Position numbers and translations under genes: made by a program. Shown in pieces: positions 32,045 through 45,235 of a stretch of DNA of 64,000 nt (positions within the stretch are counted from its first letter, which is position 1; the number at the start of each line of letters is the position of its first letter). The notes under the pieces are model-generated. The model was not told the DNA's origin. It saw only the letters and a list, made by a program, of their open reading frames with translations, and searched no databases. This stretch comes from Craterostigma plantagineum (taxonomy: Eukaryota > Streptophyta > Magnoliopsida > Lamiales > Linderniaceae), in contig JAPQWV010001113.1 in the NCBI GenBank assembly GCA_027422505.1, forward strand, positions 1-64,000, read 5' to 3'.

Positions 32045-33655
32045 GAATGTCGACAGATATATGATATCGAGAGTTACAAAGGATATCAAGTTATGAATTG
32101 CATAGAATGTCGAGACACTTAACAATTCAGTTAGATAAATATTGAGTTATGATAAATATTGGGATAGAATGTCGAAATGTCAAAAATCTAACTAAATAAA
32201 ATGTCGAGATATGACTTCGACATTGAGATCAAACACAAGTAGAAAGATTTCGAGATCTATAATAATAATAAATTTCCGCAACATGGTGTACAAGAATTTC
32301 AATTCTCGACAATGAAGACTTGGGAGTTTTCGAAGTTTGATAGGAAACTTAGTCATAAGGTAAAGTAAATTAATAAATAAAATATACATGTTACTTACCA
32401 TTAGGATAAACATTAAAACCATCGATGTCATTTATCTGACTCAACACGTCAACAATAGATAAGAAGAAGGGAAAATTAACTCTTATCACTTTGATAACTC
32501 ACGCAAGTTATAGGATAAAGAAGGAATAATACATGTCATGGGAGAAAACTAGTAAACAAAGAGAAAGACAATCGAACAAGGAGAGAAAGGAATTGTTGAA
32601 GCAAACTCAAATCTTCAAAGGTAAAGGAATTAAATATTATTTTTAGAACTTAATACAAGTACATATTGGAGTTACTAATTATGTTAAGTGTATGTTGATA
32701 ATTATTACAAGGGTTTTCGACATTAGAACTACTTGTTATATGTAAAAAGTATTTGAACCTTTTAATGAATATCTTTAGCATTTGAATGATTCGGTGTTTT
32801 AGAATTTTAGTGATACTTTAGCATCCAAGAATATTATTGAGAAACTAAATAGTTTTAGGAAGTTATCGACAGGTTAAACTTCAAGAATTGTAAAGTTTCA
32901 GAAATAAAGTTTCGGCATTTAGGGTTTTCCAGATTTTGAAAAGATTTCATACATACTTATCTAAATAACTTTGGGTATTAGAACATGATGATGATGTTCA
33001 TAATGTTTTGACAATTTTAGGGTTTAATCAGACTTTGAAGGATTTTTGGAAGAAAAATTGTGTTGTTTTATAAGTATACTGCTTTCGAGATTTTGATTGT
33101 TTGAAATAATAATGTCGAGATGTAGAGGTCGAATGTTATTATAGAATTCGATCTCTGAGACATTTCGATATTTAAAGAGGAAATATACTCGAGTTAGATA
33201 GATATCGAGGTGTGAGATTGGAATATATTAGAAAGATTTCGATAAGAATTATGGTAATTCGTTGGATAAGATCTCGAGTAATAATAATTTATATAGCTAG
33301 ATGTCGAGTATGACATGGAGTAAATGTCGAGTATGATATTGACATTTTAAAATCAGAATTAAATGGATGTCGAGATGGATCGATAATTGTTAGAGAAGAT
33401 GTCGAGTTGTTGGAAGAAAACAGGAACATCAAAATGAGATTCCAAGACACATGTCGACATTTTACATTTCGAGTTATGATTATTAAATGTCGAGTTGTTA
33501 GATGTCGAGAGCTGCTTTGAATAATGTCGAGTAGTGATGAAAGTCAAATAATATGATAACATGTCGAATGATAATGTAGATAGAATGTCGAGATTCTTTA
33601 TACTTGTCGAAATAAATGTCGAATGATAATGCTGGGTAGGTTATGATGTCGAGAT
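32045..33655 (+). repeat. E4 5' LTR motif array: AATGTCGAG
   Basis: About 30 copies of ATGTCGA, in two clusters (about 32045-32230 and 33110-33655) at irregular spacing, in the same orientation relative to the element as in E2 and E5. One palindromic pair, ATGTCGACAT, is near 33455. Confidence 0.8.
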
Positions 33656-33741
33656 CATTGTTAATGATAATGACTATACAATTCCTTAGCCTAAAAGAAA
33701 ACGATATCATCATTAATAAAATATTTATACATATAATAGTA

Positions 33742-33778
<37 letters not shown>

Positions 33779-33978
33779 AAAATTAGGGTTTTGATATAAA
33801 ATAAGTTAGGGTTTTTGGTAAAGGCTACGGATAAGAAATGCATAATAAAGCATGCATGTCACGCACGCATATCATTATAGGAATTGCATATTTACGGATA
33901 AAATAATTGTATAGGTCGGGAGTCCGATAAGGGCAAGGACAAGGTCGCCTAAGCGAACGGAGAAAATAGGCGAAACTT

Positions 33979-34589
33979 GTGAGTATGATTGCGACATGTA
34001 CCTTATGTGCTTTATATGCTTACATGTTTTATGTGGATTAAGTGATTAGTACGTGATATATGTGTGCTATTTATAAATCGACGTGAACTATGTGACCGTA
34101 ACATGCTCTTATATGATTTATGTGTCATATAAGTTATTTTTATAGATTGCATACATATAAAATAAGGGAGAAACCGTTATGACTGCTACGACTACAGATG
34201 GTATGATATGGATGCTACGGCATATATCCCTACAAATCGGGGGATTTTACAGAGTCCTGTACAGGCAACACGTATCCCTACAAATAGGGGGATTACAACA
34301 TGGTTACAGAGTCCCATGCATGGGCGCCGACTGGGCGTACAGTACAGTCTAGCTAGTCTATAACGGGAGTATCAAAATAAATAGATATATAGAAATGGCA
34401 TGTGATCCACGGATCCTATGGATGACCGTTATATGAACATTGATTATATGAACGATGATTATATGATTTGAAATGGCATGGTTACAATATTGATGAAAAG
34501 GAATGGACTACTGTTTATTTTATTTGTTACTTGTATTAATTAACATGTTGCGATCATACTCTGAATCGGTGTCTTCACAGTTGTTGTAG
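33979..34589 (+). other. E4 5' LTR candidate leader intron
   Basis: AAACTT|GTGAGTATG at 33979 and CTTCACAGTTGTTGTAG ending at 34589, 611 nt apart. The acceptor word TTGTAG and the place relative to the LTR end (about 295 bases before it) match the other chromoviruses. The donor-side flank is not conserved with them, so this is the weakest case. Confidence 0.35.
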
Positions 34590-34889
34590 ATAATTAGCAG
34601 ACTGCGTAGAAAGCATCAACATAAAGCATGGATTCAAGGTTGGCCAACTACGCTCTCCTCCTGCTCCCCTCTTGTTCATCGTTAGCATATAGAATAGAAA
34701 TGGCTATAGACTATCGCATTTTGTAACTCGTATGATAGGTACATATATGTACATAATTGTGGAAGGAACTAGACCAGATGTACGCACCCGTTTTTGTTAA
34801 AGGAAATGGTTATGGGAATCGCGAAAAATTTTATACGAATATTTTATAGCTGCGTAAAAAGGTAATAGGAAACGGGGCGCTACATGTAG

Positions 34890-34902
34890 TGGTATCAGAG
34901 CC
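34890..34902 (+). other. E4 primer-binding site (tRNA-Met initiator)
   Basis: TGGTATCAGAGCC five bases after the 5' LTR. Confidence 0.9.
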
Positions 34903-34950
34903 TAGGCTTTAGGTTCTGTAGACATTTGCATAGTAGGTACATGTTATGAA

Positions 34951-35343
34951 TTGCCCTTAAACTTTTCTTGCATATATAGGCAAAGGGCTATAGGCGAACG
35001 AACGCATTTAGAACATGATGAACAAACAATAGAGGGAGGAGGAAGAACGGCCGTACCTGAATCCCATTCATCTCATACTCTTAGACAGCATGAATCTGAA
35101 CATCCCCTGACAATTCCCCGAGAACGACGATATGATAAACTAAGGAAGATGGGTGCTGTGGACTTCATGGGTACGACAGATCCTGCTGAGGCAGAAACGT
35201 GGTTAAAAAGAACAGAAAGGGTGTTCAACATGATGCAATGTACACCGGAAGAGAGATTCGACTATGCTGTCTCACTTCTTCAGGGACATGCATACGAATG
35301 GTGGGAAACTGTCCCAGATAGTATGGTTCAACCCCAGTGCTGA
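34951..35343 (+). CDS. E4 gag, N-terminal part (frameshifted)
   Basis: This 130-residue frame holds the first half of a Retrotrans_gag domain: [20 protein letters not shown] (about residue 66) and [20 protein letters not shown], then [18 protein letters not shown]. It then stops at 35341-35343. The rest of gag continues in the next frame from about 35337. One C is apparently missing in a C run just before the stop. The true start is uncertain: the N-terminal 20 residues from 34951 look unlike gag, and an upstream TATATAG could even be an acceptor. Related elements in this window have gag and pol in one frame, so I read this as a mutation and not as a programmed shift. Confidence 0.8.
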   Translation: MPLNFSCIYRQRAIGERTHLEHDEQTIEGGGRTAVPESHSSHTLRQHESEHPLTIPRERRYDKLRKMGAVDFMGTTDPAEAETWLKRTERVFNMMQCTPEERFDYAVSLLQGHAYEWWETVPDSMVQPQC

Positions 35344-38300
35344 CCTGGGAAGATTTTCTGAGAGAGTTCAGCGATGCTTACATGCCTGAAGTTTATAAGG
35401 ATCAAAAAGAAAAAGAATTTTTAGAACTTAAACAAGGAAGTCGGTCTGTAAGCGAGTATGAAGTACTATTTAATCAATTGTCCCGATACGCTTCACATAT
35501 GGTTGCAGTTGAAAGAAATAAGTGCCGAAGGTTTGAAGCTGGACTCCGTTATACTATTAGAAATCGTATTACACCATCAGATATGGAGTCCTATGGGAAA
35601 CTGAGGGCGGCGGCTATTCGCGCCGAAAGATTAGAAACCGAATCAAGAAACTTTCAGAGTAACAAAAGAAGACCAGGAGAAGAATCGTCAAGCGGGAAGA
35701 TGAAAAAGATGTATAGTGCACCAAGACCAATGAGCACGCAAAGTAGCTTCGCAAGGGGCAATATGGGCGGAATGAGACCGGTCGGACGAGGAAGTTCACA
35801 GACCATACCAGCATGTGAACATTGCGGGAAAAATCATCCCGGTGTCTGTAGATGGCTCACAGGCGAATGTTTTCGTTGTGGGCAACGGGGACACTTAGCA
35901 AGGAATTGTCCAACATTACAAACAGAAACCACAGTAGATCAATCAAGAGTCAGTGGAACTTATGCAAATCGTGGAAGAGGAAGAGGTCGAGGATCATTTG
36001 GCACAAGTTCTGGAAGACGAGATTCTGGAAGCCAAGCCTATAGGCCGCCAGCACAAGCAAGGATTTTTACTATGACCCGTGACGAGGCCAAAGAAGGATC
36101 ACACGTGATTACGGGTAAATTATCTATCTGTGATATTGATGCATATGTTTTATTCGATCCAGGTGCCACTCATTCATTCATGTCACGAACATTTGCATCA
36201 TTATTACCTGATAAACTCGAACCCCTAGAAGAGGAATTGTATGTTCGACTTCCAACGGGTGAAGTGGTTACAGTGAATGCAGTATACTTAGAATGCAGGA
36301 TGGTCAGTAAAGGGACAGAGATGCGAGCATCCCTATTCGTTATTCCTTTAATGGATTTCGACGTAATATTAGGCATGGACTGGTTGTCAAAATATCGGGC
36401 GAAGCTTGATTGTTTCAAAAAGGAAATTGAATTGACCCTTACGGATCGAACCTATATAACAATTAAGGGAGAAAAGATCGTACGGACGGCACATCGGATA
36501 TCAAGTTTAGAAGCTTCCAAGATGATTAGTAAAGGATGCGAAGGGTATATAGCCTATATTATAGATGCGCAGTTAAGTGGATTAAAAATAGAAGATATTT
36601 CCGTAGTCAGTGAATATCCTGATGTCTTTCCCGAAGAGTTACCGGGGCTACCACCCAATCGAGATACGGAGTTCACTATTGAACTGCAACCGGGCACGGC
36701 GCCGATTTCCATTCCACCATATCGAATGGCACCGATAGAATTAAATGAATTAAAGGTACAGCTGAAGGAGTTATTAGACAAAGGCTATATACGACCAAGT
36801 GTATCGCCTTGGGGAGCGCCTGTTCTCTTCGTTAAAAAGAAGGATGGAACACTTAGATTGTGTATTGATTATAGACAGTTAAATAAGGTAACAGTGAAAA
36901 ATAAATATCCGTTGCCTCGGATTGATGATCTATTTGATCAGTTGCAAGGTGCTAGGGTCTTTTCAAAAATCGATCTGAGATCGGGATATCATCAATTGAA
37001 GATTGCTGAGGGTGATATTCCAAAGACGGCCTTTAGAACAAGATATGGACACTATGAATTCCTAGTTATGCCCTTTGGATTAACGAACGCTCCTGCAGTC
37101 TTTATGGCATTAATGAATGACGTTTTCCGACCCTATTTAGACCAGTTTGTGATCGTCTTTATTGACGATATATTAATATACTCCAAGTCAAAAGAGGAGC
37201 ACGAGCAACATTTGAAGATTGTACTTCAGACTTTACGGGAAAAGAAATTGTATGCGAAACTTTCAAAGTGCGAGTTCTGGTTAGATCAAGTAGTATCTCT
37301 GGGGCATGTAGTCTCTGGTAAAGGTATTCAAGTCGATCCCAGTAAAATCGAAGCGGTAATCAAGTGGGAAAGCCCTAAAAATGTAGCAGAAGTTCGTAGT
37401 TTTCTGGGATTGGCCGGATATTATCGGCGATTCGTAGAGAATTTCTCACTGATAGCCGCTCCAATGACGAAGTCATTACGTAAAGGAGTTGTATTTAAGT
37501 GGACTGATGAATGCCAAAGGAGTTTTGAAGAATTGAAGGAACGATTAACAACAGCTCCTGTACTGACTATTCCATCAGATACTGAAGGTTTTGTGATCTA
37601 TAGTGATGCGTCCTACCAAGGACTAGGATGCGTGCTAATGCAAAATGGAAAAGTAGTGGCGTACGCATCTCGACAGCTGAAGCCATACGAAACATCTTAC
37701 CCAACTCATGACTTAGAGTTAGCGGCCGTGGTGTTCGCACTGAAGATATGGCGACACTATTTATATGGTACGACATTTCAGATATTTACTGATCATAAAA
37801 GTCTGAAATATCTATTAAGCCAAAAGGAATTGAATATGAGACAGAGGCGGTGGATCGAACTGTTAAAGGATTATGACTGTACTATAGAGTATCATCCTGG
37901 AAAGGCTAACGTCGTTGCTGATGCTTTGAGTCGGAAATCGTATGGTTCCGTCTCTTATTTATCGATTTGCTCTTTCTCAAGTTTGATTGATCTCAGAAAG
38001 ATGAATACGGAGATGAAAGTAGAAGATACTGGTGCTATCTGTGCCTCGATGGTAGTTCGACCTATCATGTTAGATCGAATCAGACAAGTACAGTTTAAAG
38101 ACGAAAAGCTAGTTAAGATTGCTGATAAAGTGAAACAAGGGTTAGGGAAGTCTTTTGTAATAGACGATAATGGAACTCTCACGATAAATGGCCGTATATG
38201 TGTTCCTGATATCGACAATCTTCGACAAGAGATAATGGAAGAGGCACATACCGCTCCTTATGCTATGCATCCAGGCAGTACGAAGATGTATCGGAGCCTT

Positions 38301-39524
38301 AAATCTCACTATTGGTGGCCAAGGATGAAAAGGGATGTAGCTGAATATGTGCTGAAATGTTTAACGTGTCAGCAAATCAAAGCCGAACACCAAGCGCCAG
38401 TGGGTAAATTACATCCTTTACCTATACCTGTTTGGAAATGGGAGCGTATAACGATGGACTTCCTATACGGTCTTCCTTCTACGGCCAAGAAAAATGATGC
38501 CGTTTGGGTAATTGTTGATAGACTTACGAAATCGGCACACTTTTTACCATTTCGATGGGGTTCTACGTTAGAATATTTAGCAAAAAGATACGTCAACGAA
38601 ATAGTTCGGTTACACGGGGTACCTATTTCTATCGTGTCTGATCGTGATCCCCGATTTACTTCTAGATTTTGGGGCAGTTTACAGGAAGCGCTCGGAACTA
38701 AATTACATTTTAGTACGGCGTTTCATCCACAGACCGATGGTCAGTCAGAAAGGACGATACAGACCCTGGAAGACATGCTTCGAGCGTGCGTAATCGAATT
38801 CAAAGGATCATGGGATGATTATATAGCGCTAATGGAAGCCTATAATAATCAGTTCCATTCAAGTATTGGAATGGCTCCGTACGAAGCCTTATACGGTCGG
38901 AAATGTCGTAACCCAATCTGCTGGGATATGGAAGGAGAACAAGTATTGGAAGGCCCATATTTGATCCAAGATACAATGGAAAAGATTAAAATAGTCAAAA
39001 GTCGATTAAAAGCGGCCCAAGACAGACAGAAAAGTTATATTGATCAACACCGACGAGAAATGGAATACGAAGTTGGAGAAAAAGTATTCTTGCGAGTATC
39101 TCCATGGAAAGGGGTGTTACGATTTGGAAAGAAAGGAAAGTTAAGTCCGCGATATATTGGACCGTACGAGATACTTGAAAGAATTGGACCGTTAGCATAT
39201 CGATTAGCACTGCCACCTGAACTTTCACAGATACACAACGTGTTCCACGTTAGTATGTTACGGCGATATAGATCAGATCCTACACATGTTTTACGTGGCG
39301 AACCGATAAATATTTCTGAGGACCTTAGTTACGTAGAAGAACCGGCAGAAGTCCTGGAATATGCTCACAAGCAGTTACGAAATAAAACAATTCCGATGGT
39401 AAAAGTGAGATGGAAGAATCATTCGGCTCGTGAAGCTACGTGGGAAACCATAGAACATATGAAGACCCAGTACCCATGGCTATTAGCCGAAACAGGTACG
39501 AAATTTCGAGGTCGAAATTTTTAA
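35337..39524 (+). CDS. pol: E4 gag (C-terminal)-pol polyprotein with chromodomain
   Basis: This 1395-residue frame holds: gag C-terminal half ([20 protein letters not shown]); a double zinc motif [12 protein letters not shown] and [14 protein letters not shown] (about 160-190); protease with DPGATHSF (about 276), where the catalytic triplet is normally DSG or DTG; ILGMDWL; RT with [10 protein letters not shown] and FIDDIL (about 608); RNase H with YSDAS (about 755) and VADALSRK; the HHCC integrase finger ([10 protein letters not shown], then [11 protein letters not shown], about 970-1020); integrase Asp in TMDF (about 1040), Asp in VSDRDPRF (about 1100) and Glu in [14 protein letters not shown] (about 1137); a basic tail; and a chromodomain ([14 protein letters not shown], then [14 protein letters not shown], about 1328-1383). 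Except for the Pro in the protease site and the gag frameshift, everything looks intact. Confidence 0.95.
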   Translation: MLTWEDFLREFSDAYMPEVYKDQKEKEFLELKQGSRSVSEYEVLFNQLSRYASHMVAVERNKCRRFEAGLRYTIRNRITPSDMESYGKLRAAAIRAERLETESRNFQSNKRRPGEESSSGKMKKMYSAPRPMSTQSSFARGNMGGMRPVGRGSSQTIPACEHCGKNHPGVCRWLTGECFRCGQRGHLARNCPTLQTETTVDQSRVSGTYANRGRGRGRGSFGTSSGRRDSGSQAYRPPAQARIFTMTRDEAKEGSHVITGKLSICDIDAYVLFDPGATHSFMSRTFASLLPDKLEPLEEELYVRLPTGEVVTVNAVYLECRMVSKGTEMRASLFVIPLMDFDVILGMDWLSKYRAKLDCFKKEIELTLTDRTYITIKGEKIVRTAHRISSLEASKMISKGCEGYIAYIIDAQLSGLKIEDISVVSEYPDVFPEELPGLPPNRDTEFTIELQPGTAPISIPPYRMAPIELNELKVQLKELLDKGYIRPSVSPWGAPVLFVKKKDGTLRLCIDYRQLNKVTVKNKYPLPRIDDLFDQLQGARVFSKIDLRSGYHQLKIAEGDIPKTAFRTRYGHYEFLVMPFGLTNAPAVFMALMNDVFRPYLDQFVIVFIDDILIYSKSKEEHEQHLKIVLQTLREKKLYAKLSKCEFWLDQVVSLGHVVSGKGIQVDPSKIEAVIKWESPKNVAEVRSFLGLAGYYRRFVENFSLIAAPMTKSLRKGVVFKWTDECQRSFEELKERLTTAPVLTIPSDTEGFVIYSDASYQGLGCVLMQNGKVVAYASRQLKPYETSYPTHDLELAAVVFALKIWRHYLYGTTFQIFTDHKSLKYLLSQKELNMRQRRWIELLKDYDCTIEYHPGKANVVADALSRKSYGSVSYLSICSFSSLIDLRKMNTEMKVEDTGAICASMVVRPIMLDRIRQVQFKDEKLVKIADKVKQGLGKSFVIDDNGTLTINGRICVPDIDNLRQEIMEEAHTAPYAMHPGSTKMYRSLKSHYWWPRMKRDVAEYVLKCLTCQQIKAEHQAPVGKLHPLPIPVWKWERITMDFLYGLPSTAKKNDAVWVIVDRLTKSAHFLPFRWGSTLEYLAKRYVNEIVRLHGVPISIVSDRDPRFTSRFWGSLQEALGTKLHFSTAFHPQTDGQSERTIQTLEDMLRACVIEFKGSWDDYIALMEAYNNQFHSSIGMAPYEALYGRKCRNPICWDMEGEQVLEGPYLIQDTMEKIKIVKSRLKAAQDRQKSYIDQHRREMEYEVGEKVFLRVSPWKGVLRFGKKGKLSPRYIGPYEILERIGPLAYRLALPPELSQIHNVFHVSMLRRYRSDPTHVLRGEPINISEDLSYVEEPAEVLEYAHKQLRNKTIPMVKVRWKNHSAREATWETIEHMKTQYPWLLAETGTKFRGRNF

Positions 39525-39537
39525 AGGGGGGGAGAAT
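39523..39537 (+). other. E4 polypurine tract
   Basis: AAAGGGGGGGAGAAT directly before the 3' LTR; it overlaps the pol stop codon by two bases. Confidence 0.9.
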
Positions 39538-42500
39538 TGTCAGGAACCAAAACCTAACATCATAAATTCATGCATTTATATAAATTCATGCATGCATATA
39601 AGTTATTTTAAAATAAAGGTATAAATAGAATAAGGTATTTAAAGTATTGTAGTTCCAGATCCTCAAAGAGATAGAAGTGAATATTATGGAAAGTTAGAAT
39701 TTTCTAATTATGAAATTCTAGGGTTTTCTCAGACTTTGGGGTTCTTCTAGGATATTGAAAGGATTTTATACTTGTTTAGTTGAATAACTTTGGTATAAAG
39801 ACATATGTTAAGGTTTGAAATAAGTTGCAATCCTAGAATGTCGACAGATATATGATATCGAGAGTTACAAAGGATATCAAGTTATGAATTGCATAGAATG
39901 TCGAGACACTTAACAATTCAGTTAGATAAATATTGAGTTATGATAAATATTGGGATAGAATGTCGAAATGTCAAAAATCTAACTAAATAAAATGTCGAGA
40001 TATGACTTCGACATTGAGATCAAACACAAGTAGAAAGATTTCGAGATCTATAATAATAATAAATTTCCGCAACATGGTGTACAAGAATTTCAATTCTCGA
40101 CAATGAAGACTTGGGAGTTTTCGAAGTTTGATAGGAAACTTAGTCATAAGGTAAAGTAAATTAATAAATAAAATATACATGTTACTTACCATTAGGATAA
40201 ACATTAAAACCATCGATGTCATTTATCTGACTCAACACGTCAACAATAGATAAGAAGAAGGGAAAATTAACTCTTATCACTTTGATAACTCACGCAAGTT
40301 ATAGGATAAAGAAGGAATAATACATGTCATGGGAGAAAACTAGTAAACAAAGAGAAAGACAATCGAACAAGGAGAGAAAGGAATTGTTGAAGCAAACTCA
40401 AATCTTCAAAGGTAAGGGAATTAAATATTATTTTCAGAACTTAATACAAGTACATATTGGAGTTACTAATTATGTTAAGTGTATGTTGATAATTATTACA
40501 AGGGTTTTCGACATTAGAACTACTTGTTATATGTAAAAAGTATTTGAACCTTTTAATGAATATCTTTAGCATTTGAATGATTCGGTGTTTTAGAATTTTA
40601 GTGATACTTTAGCATCCAAGAATATTATTGAGAAACTAAATAGTTTTAGGAAGTTATCGACAGGTTAAACTTCAAGAATTGTAAAGTTTCAGAAATAAAG
40701 TTTCGGCATTTAGGGTTTTCCAGATTTTGAAAAGATTTCATACATACTTATCTAAATAACTTTGGGTATTAGAACATGATGATGATGTTCTTAATGTTTT
40801 GACAATTTTAGGGTTTAATCAGACTTTGAAGGATTTTTGGAAGAAAAATTGTGTTGTTTTATAAGTATACTGCTTTCGAGATTTTGATTGTTTGAAATAA
40901 TAATGTCGAGATGTAGAGGTCGAATGTTATTATAGAATTCGATCTCTGAGACATTTCGATATTTAAAGAGGAAATATACTCGAGTTAGATAGATATCGAG
41001 GTGTGAGATTGGAATATATTAGAAAGATTTCGATAAGAATTATGGTAATTCGTTGGATAAGATCTCGAGTAATAATAATTTATATAGCTAGATGTCGAGT
41101 ATGACATGGACTAAATGTCGAGTATGATATTGACATTTTAAAATCAGAATTAAATGGATGTCGAGATGGATCGATAATTGTTAGAGAAGATGTCGAGTTG
41201 TTGGAAGAAAACAGGAACATCGAAATGAGATTCCAAGACACATGTCGACATTTTACATTTCGAGTTATGATTATTAAATGTCGAGTTGTTAGATGTCGAG
41301 AGCTGCTTTGAATAATGTCGAGTAGTGATGAAAGTCAAATAATATGATAAAATGTCGAATGATAATGTAGATAGAATGTCGAGATTCTTTATACTTGTCG
41401 AAATAAATGTCGAATGATAATGCTGGGTAGGTTATGATGTCGAGATCATTGTTAATGATAATGACTATACAATTCCTTAGCCTAAAAGAAAACGATATCA
41501 TCATTAATAAAATATTTATACATATAATAGTACGATATATATATATATATATGTAAAAATTAGGGTTTTGATATAAAATAAGTTAGGGTTTTTGGTAAAG
41601 GCTACGGATAAGAAATGCATAATAAAGCATGCATGTCACGCACGCATATCATTATAGGAATTGCATATTTACGGATAAAATAATTGTATAGGTCGGGAGT
41701 CCGATAAGGGCAAGGACAAGGTCGCCTAAGCGAACGGAGAAAATAGGCGAAACTTGTGAGTATGATTGCGACATGTACCTTATGTGCTTTATATGCTTAC
41801 ATGTTTTATGTGGATTAAGTGATTAGTACGTGATATATGTGTGCTATTTATAAATCGACGTGAACTATGTGACCGTAACATGCTCTTATATGATTTATGT
41901 GTCATATAAGTTATTTTTATAGATTGCATACATATAAAATAAGGGAGAAACCGTTATGACTGCTACGACTACAGATGGTATGATATGGATGCTACGGCAT
42001 ATATCCCTACAAATCGGGGGATTTTACAGAGTCCTGTACAGGCAAAACGTATCCCTACAAATAGGGGGATTACGACATGGTTACAGAGTCCCATGCATGG
42101 GCGCCGACTAGGCGTACAGTACAGTCTAGCTAGTCTATAACGGGAGTATCAAAATAAATAGATATATAGAAATGGCATGTGATCCACGGATCCTATGGAT
42201 GACCGTTATATGAACATTGATTATATGAACGATGATTATATGATTTGAAATGGCATGGTTACAATATTGATGAAAAGGAATGCACTACTGTTTATTTTAT
42301 TTGTTACTTGTATTAATTAACATGTTGCGATCATACTCTGAATCGGTGTCTTCACAGTTGTTGTAGATAATTAGCAGACTGCGTAGAAAGCATCAACATA
42401 AAGCATGGATTCAAGGTTGGCCAACTACGCTCTCCTCCTGCTCCCCTTTTGTTCATCGTTAGCATATAGAATAGAAATGGCTATAGACTATCGCATTTTG

Positions 42501-42661
42501 TAACTCGTATGATAGGTACATATATGTACATAATTGTGGAAGGAACTAGACCAGATGTACGCACCCGTTTTTGTTAAAGGAAATGGTTATGGGAATCGCG
42601 AAAAATTTTATACGAATATTTTATAGCTGCGTAAAAAGGTAATAGGAAACGGGGCGCTACA
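39538..42661 (+). repeat. E4 3' LTR, 3124 bp
   Basis: Near-identical copy of 31747-34884. The 14-base length difference is mainly in the (TA)n tract. It carries the same array (about 39838-41450) and the same donor/acceptor-like words (near 41756 and 42366). No protein gene. Confidence 0.95.
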
Positions 42662-42666
42662 CACAC

Positions 42667-44243
42667 AAGCCGCAAACCCTAAAATTTGGCGAGCCATCTT
42701 GCGAACCCGACATGCTTCGCGAACTTACACACTTCGCGGATCTAGAAAACCTTGCGAATTCATTCAGGAACTTAGAGACAATTTGCGAACCACACTTTAC
42801 CAATTTTATCTAGATTTCATGGATCTAACACTTCACGAATCATTAAAAGTGATAACAACTTACTCCGCGAATTGAGAGACCCAACTAGACACTTCACGAA
42901 TTAAATTCCACGCACTATAACCACTTTAAGAATTTTGGGATTTCACGAATTCACGAGTAACGAACTCTTCCTATATTCGATTACTTAGCCAATTTAATTA
43001 ACTAAGTAGCTTACTTATATGGATATTTTATTCCTAAGGTTTGGACTTAGGAAATCTGCCGGACAGTAGCTATTGTCGACGGACGACAGGTAAGTAGTAA
43101 TCCAACTACAACACATAACTTGCGTGTTATATGTTTTGTGTGACTATGTGCCTACGTGATTTCATGATTACGTGGACTGATCGTAACGCATTCATGTGAT
43201 TAGCATAAATTGCATTTATTCGCATACGCATATTCATGTGCACGCACGAACTCATGGGGAAGGGTCGTGGGATCGAGTGTGCATGATGATATGTCGCTTG
43301 TATGCGATGAGGACTTGCCGATATGGGCAAGTGCGTCGACTCACAGTTGAGTCAAGGGTTGTCTCCTATGCTACCAGGGCGGCGTTTAGCGTCGTCGTAC
43401 TATTATTGTAGATGTATATATACGATATCCTGCGGATAGGATTTGGGCATGGCCCGTGGCGGTAAGGTGCGACCTGGAGGGTGCGACCTGAGGGTGTAAG
43501 CGACACAGGGTGGAACCCTGGTGTAAGCGACCTCAGCGTGGGCTACCAGCGTGAGCGACCGTCGGACAGTCGGGGACGACCGGTATCATATGGCAACCTA
43601 GGGGAACGATGTGCATCCTAGGGTTTGGCCATCTGGCATGAACCGCTGTCGTACTGTCCCTGAGGGACGTGAGATCTTGTGGTGCATAGTGAGATTAGCA
43701 GAGGGCCCTGAGTATGTAGTACGATTGTTGTTTGCATCGGCGTGGATCGCCTTTGCGAGTGTTTTATGCATCGGCGCGGATTGCCCTTGCTCAGAAATTT
43801 ATGCATCGGCAGGGTTTGCCTTTGCGGGGAAAGGAACACGTGCATACATGCATGATTTCTGCTTACTGAGCCTCGGTGGCTCATTCTTTCATGTTATGTG
43901 TTGTAGGCGCCAGCGAGCACGGTACGTGATCGCTTTAGTTGACAAGGCCGATGGAGCTTCGCGCTGCTTTTGGGGTGGACGTGTGTGTATGGATGACGAC
44001 CTGTGAGGCCGGGCACATAAGAGACTTTTGCTGTGCCGTCACACGAAGAGCCACGTAGTCAGGTCTTGGATGTAGCTTATAGACCTGACACGTATTCTTT
44101 TGACGTGTACAGAACTTTGTTCCATTATATGAATGGAAAAAGAAAAAAATTTATACGTGTTTTTGGTGAACTTCGCTACTCACAACTCGCTAGGCACATA
44201 GGAATGCGCTAGAATAGGCAGTTAGGGAAGTCGGGTCGCGACA
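42667..44243 (+). repeat. E3 5' LTR, second part
   Basis: Continues the E3 LTR after E4 and ends GGGTCGCGACA. It contains the end of the GCGAA array (to about 42960), the donor at 43090, GCGACCTG-type repeats (about 43465-43560), GCATCGGCG-type repeats (about 43736-43830), the acceptor at 43906 and the 15-mer GGATGACGACCTGTG (43991-44005). Total LTR length without E4 is about 3.1 kb. No protein gene. Confidence 0.9.
43090..43906 (+). other. E3 5' LTR candidate leader intron
   Basis: GACAG|GTAAGTAG at 43090 followed by AATCCAACTACAACACATAA. The 3' side reads TTTCTGCTTACTGAGCCTCG, then TTCTTTCATGTTATGTGTTG and TAG|GCGCC at 43906. This is a full donor consensus, a branch-point-like CTTACT, a pyrimidine-rich stretch and an AG: 817 nt. 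Best-formed example in the window. Confidence 0.6.
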
Positions 44244-44246
44244 GGG

Positions 44247-44258
44247 TGGTATCAGAGC
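44247..44258 (+). other. E3 primer-binding site (tRNA-Met initiator)
   Basis: TGGTATCAGAGC three bases after the LTR end. The leader (44259-44378) matches that of E2 and resumes after E6 at 52199. Confidence 0.9.
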
Positions 44259-44378
44259 TTCGGTCACAGGTTCTGTAGACTATCCATACACACACACACC
44301 CAAAAGAGCGGAAGCGGCCTTGCAAGTAAGTGATAAGTCTATGTGGATGTCTATGTTCCATAATTTATTGGCCTAGGA

Positions 44379-45205
44379 TGTAATACCCGTATAAATTTAA
44401 CACGGGGTTACGTTGTAGTTAGCGAAATAATTACGCAACTTAGAAAAAAAAAAGAAAAAATCTAATAAAGAAAATTTTTCGTTAGGTAGATATATATATA
44501 CATATATATATATATACATAATAACTTGAGTGAGGTGGAAAACTAAGATCTAAGTTTTCATAACGAAAGAAAGTTTTCACAAACACCTAGAATTTAGTTT
44601 ATTCCTGTATTAAGTTTTCGGTACCAATTGTCCTTAGCACATCATGTAACATATATAATAATAAGATAAAGCTATCAAAGTTTTCCTAGATGTGATATGA
44701 TGATAAAGAAACCTTTAGTGGTTAGATACAGTGACATACAATAGTTACACATGATGCATATACACTTTTCGTGCTTTGACATTATATATATAGAAGTTTT
44801 CATGATGGTAATGAGACATACATATTTATAATAATAATAATGGTTAGGGGCTAAGTTTAAGCATTGAGAATATAATAACACAAGGAATACGGACAAAGTG
44901 AAGTTTTCTTATTACTTAAATAGAGTTGGAAGTTTTCGTTGATGATGTTAACACATACCTAATACTTATAATATTTATAGTAATTAAGAGATTGCAACAA
45001 GGATTATTAGAAAATATTAATAAAATAACTTACACTAGCGACTAAATTTACTTACTCCGTTGTGTAAAGTTCGTCACTTAGCTACTTATCAAATCATACA
45101 AGTTAAAATATATATATATATATATATATATCCCCATTATTAAGTAAAAAGAAGCGATCGTGATGAACCAAGAAGAATAGGAGAGCAAGCCAAGAAAGAA
45201 AACTT
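44379..45205 (+). repeat. E6 LTR, left part, with AAGTTTTC motif
   Basis: AT-rich, no gene. The word AAGTTTTC occurs at about 44552, 44571, 44614, 44678, 44794, 44901 and 44930, a looser array than those of E1-E5. (TA)n-like tracts lie near 44490-44515 and 45106-45130. Confidence 0.6.
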
Positions 45206-45235
45206 GATGTGAGGCGTGAGTTGGAGGCCCAGTTT

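Larger units (their letters stand above)
31747..34884 (+). repeat. E4 5' LTR, 3138 bp
   Basis: Starts TGTCAGGAACC, ends GGGGCGCTACA. It contains the AATGTCGA array (about 32045-33655), a (TA)n tract (about 33746-33774), a donor-like site at 33979, two TATCCCTACAAAT repeats (34226, 34270) and an acceptor-like TTGTTGTAG at 34589. No protein gene. Near-identical copies: 39538-42661 and, reversed, 45236-48362. Confidence 0.95.
31747..42661 (+). mobile_element. E4: young chromovirus (Tekay/Del type) inside the E3 LTR
   Basis: A complete 10.9 kb element flanked by the TSD CACAC (31742-31746, 42662-42666). 5' LTR 31747-34884, primer site 34890-34902, gag-pol 34951-39524, polypurine tract 39523-39537, 3' LTR 39538-42661. 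The LTRs differ at about a dozen sites by eye plus a (TA)n length change, so the insertion is recent. Coding defects visible: one frameshift in gag, and Ser to Pro in the protease active-site triplet. Confidence 0.95.

Noticed and set aside
35337..35343. Programmed frameshift between gag and pol in E4
   Set aside because: The break lies within the capsid domain, not between gag and protease, and E2 shows gag-pol in a single frame.
43611..44006. 131-codon plus-strand open frame in the E3 LTR
   Set aside because: It runs through the tandem block and the acceptor-like site, has no domain and is not maintained in E5.
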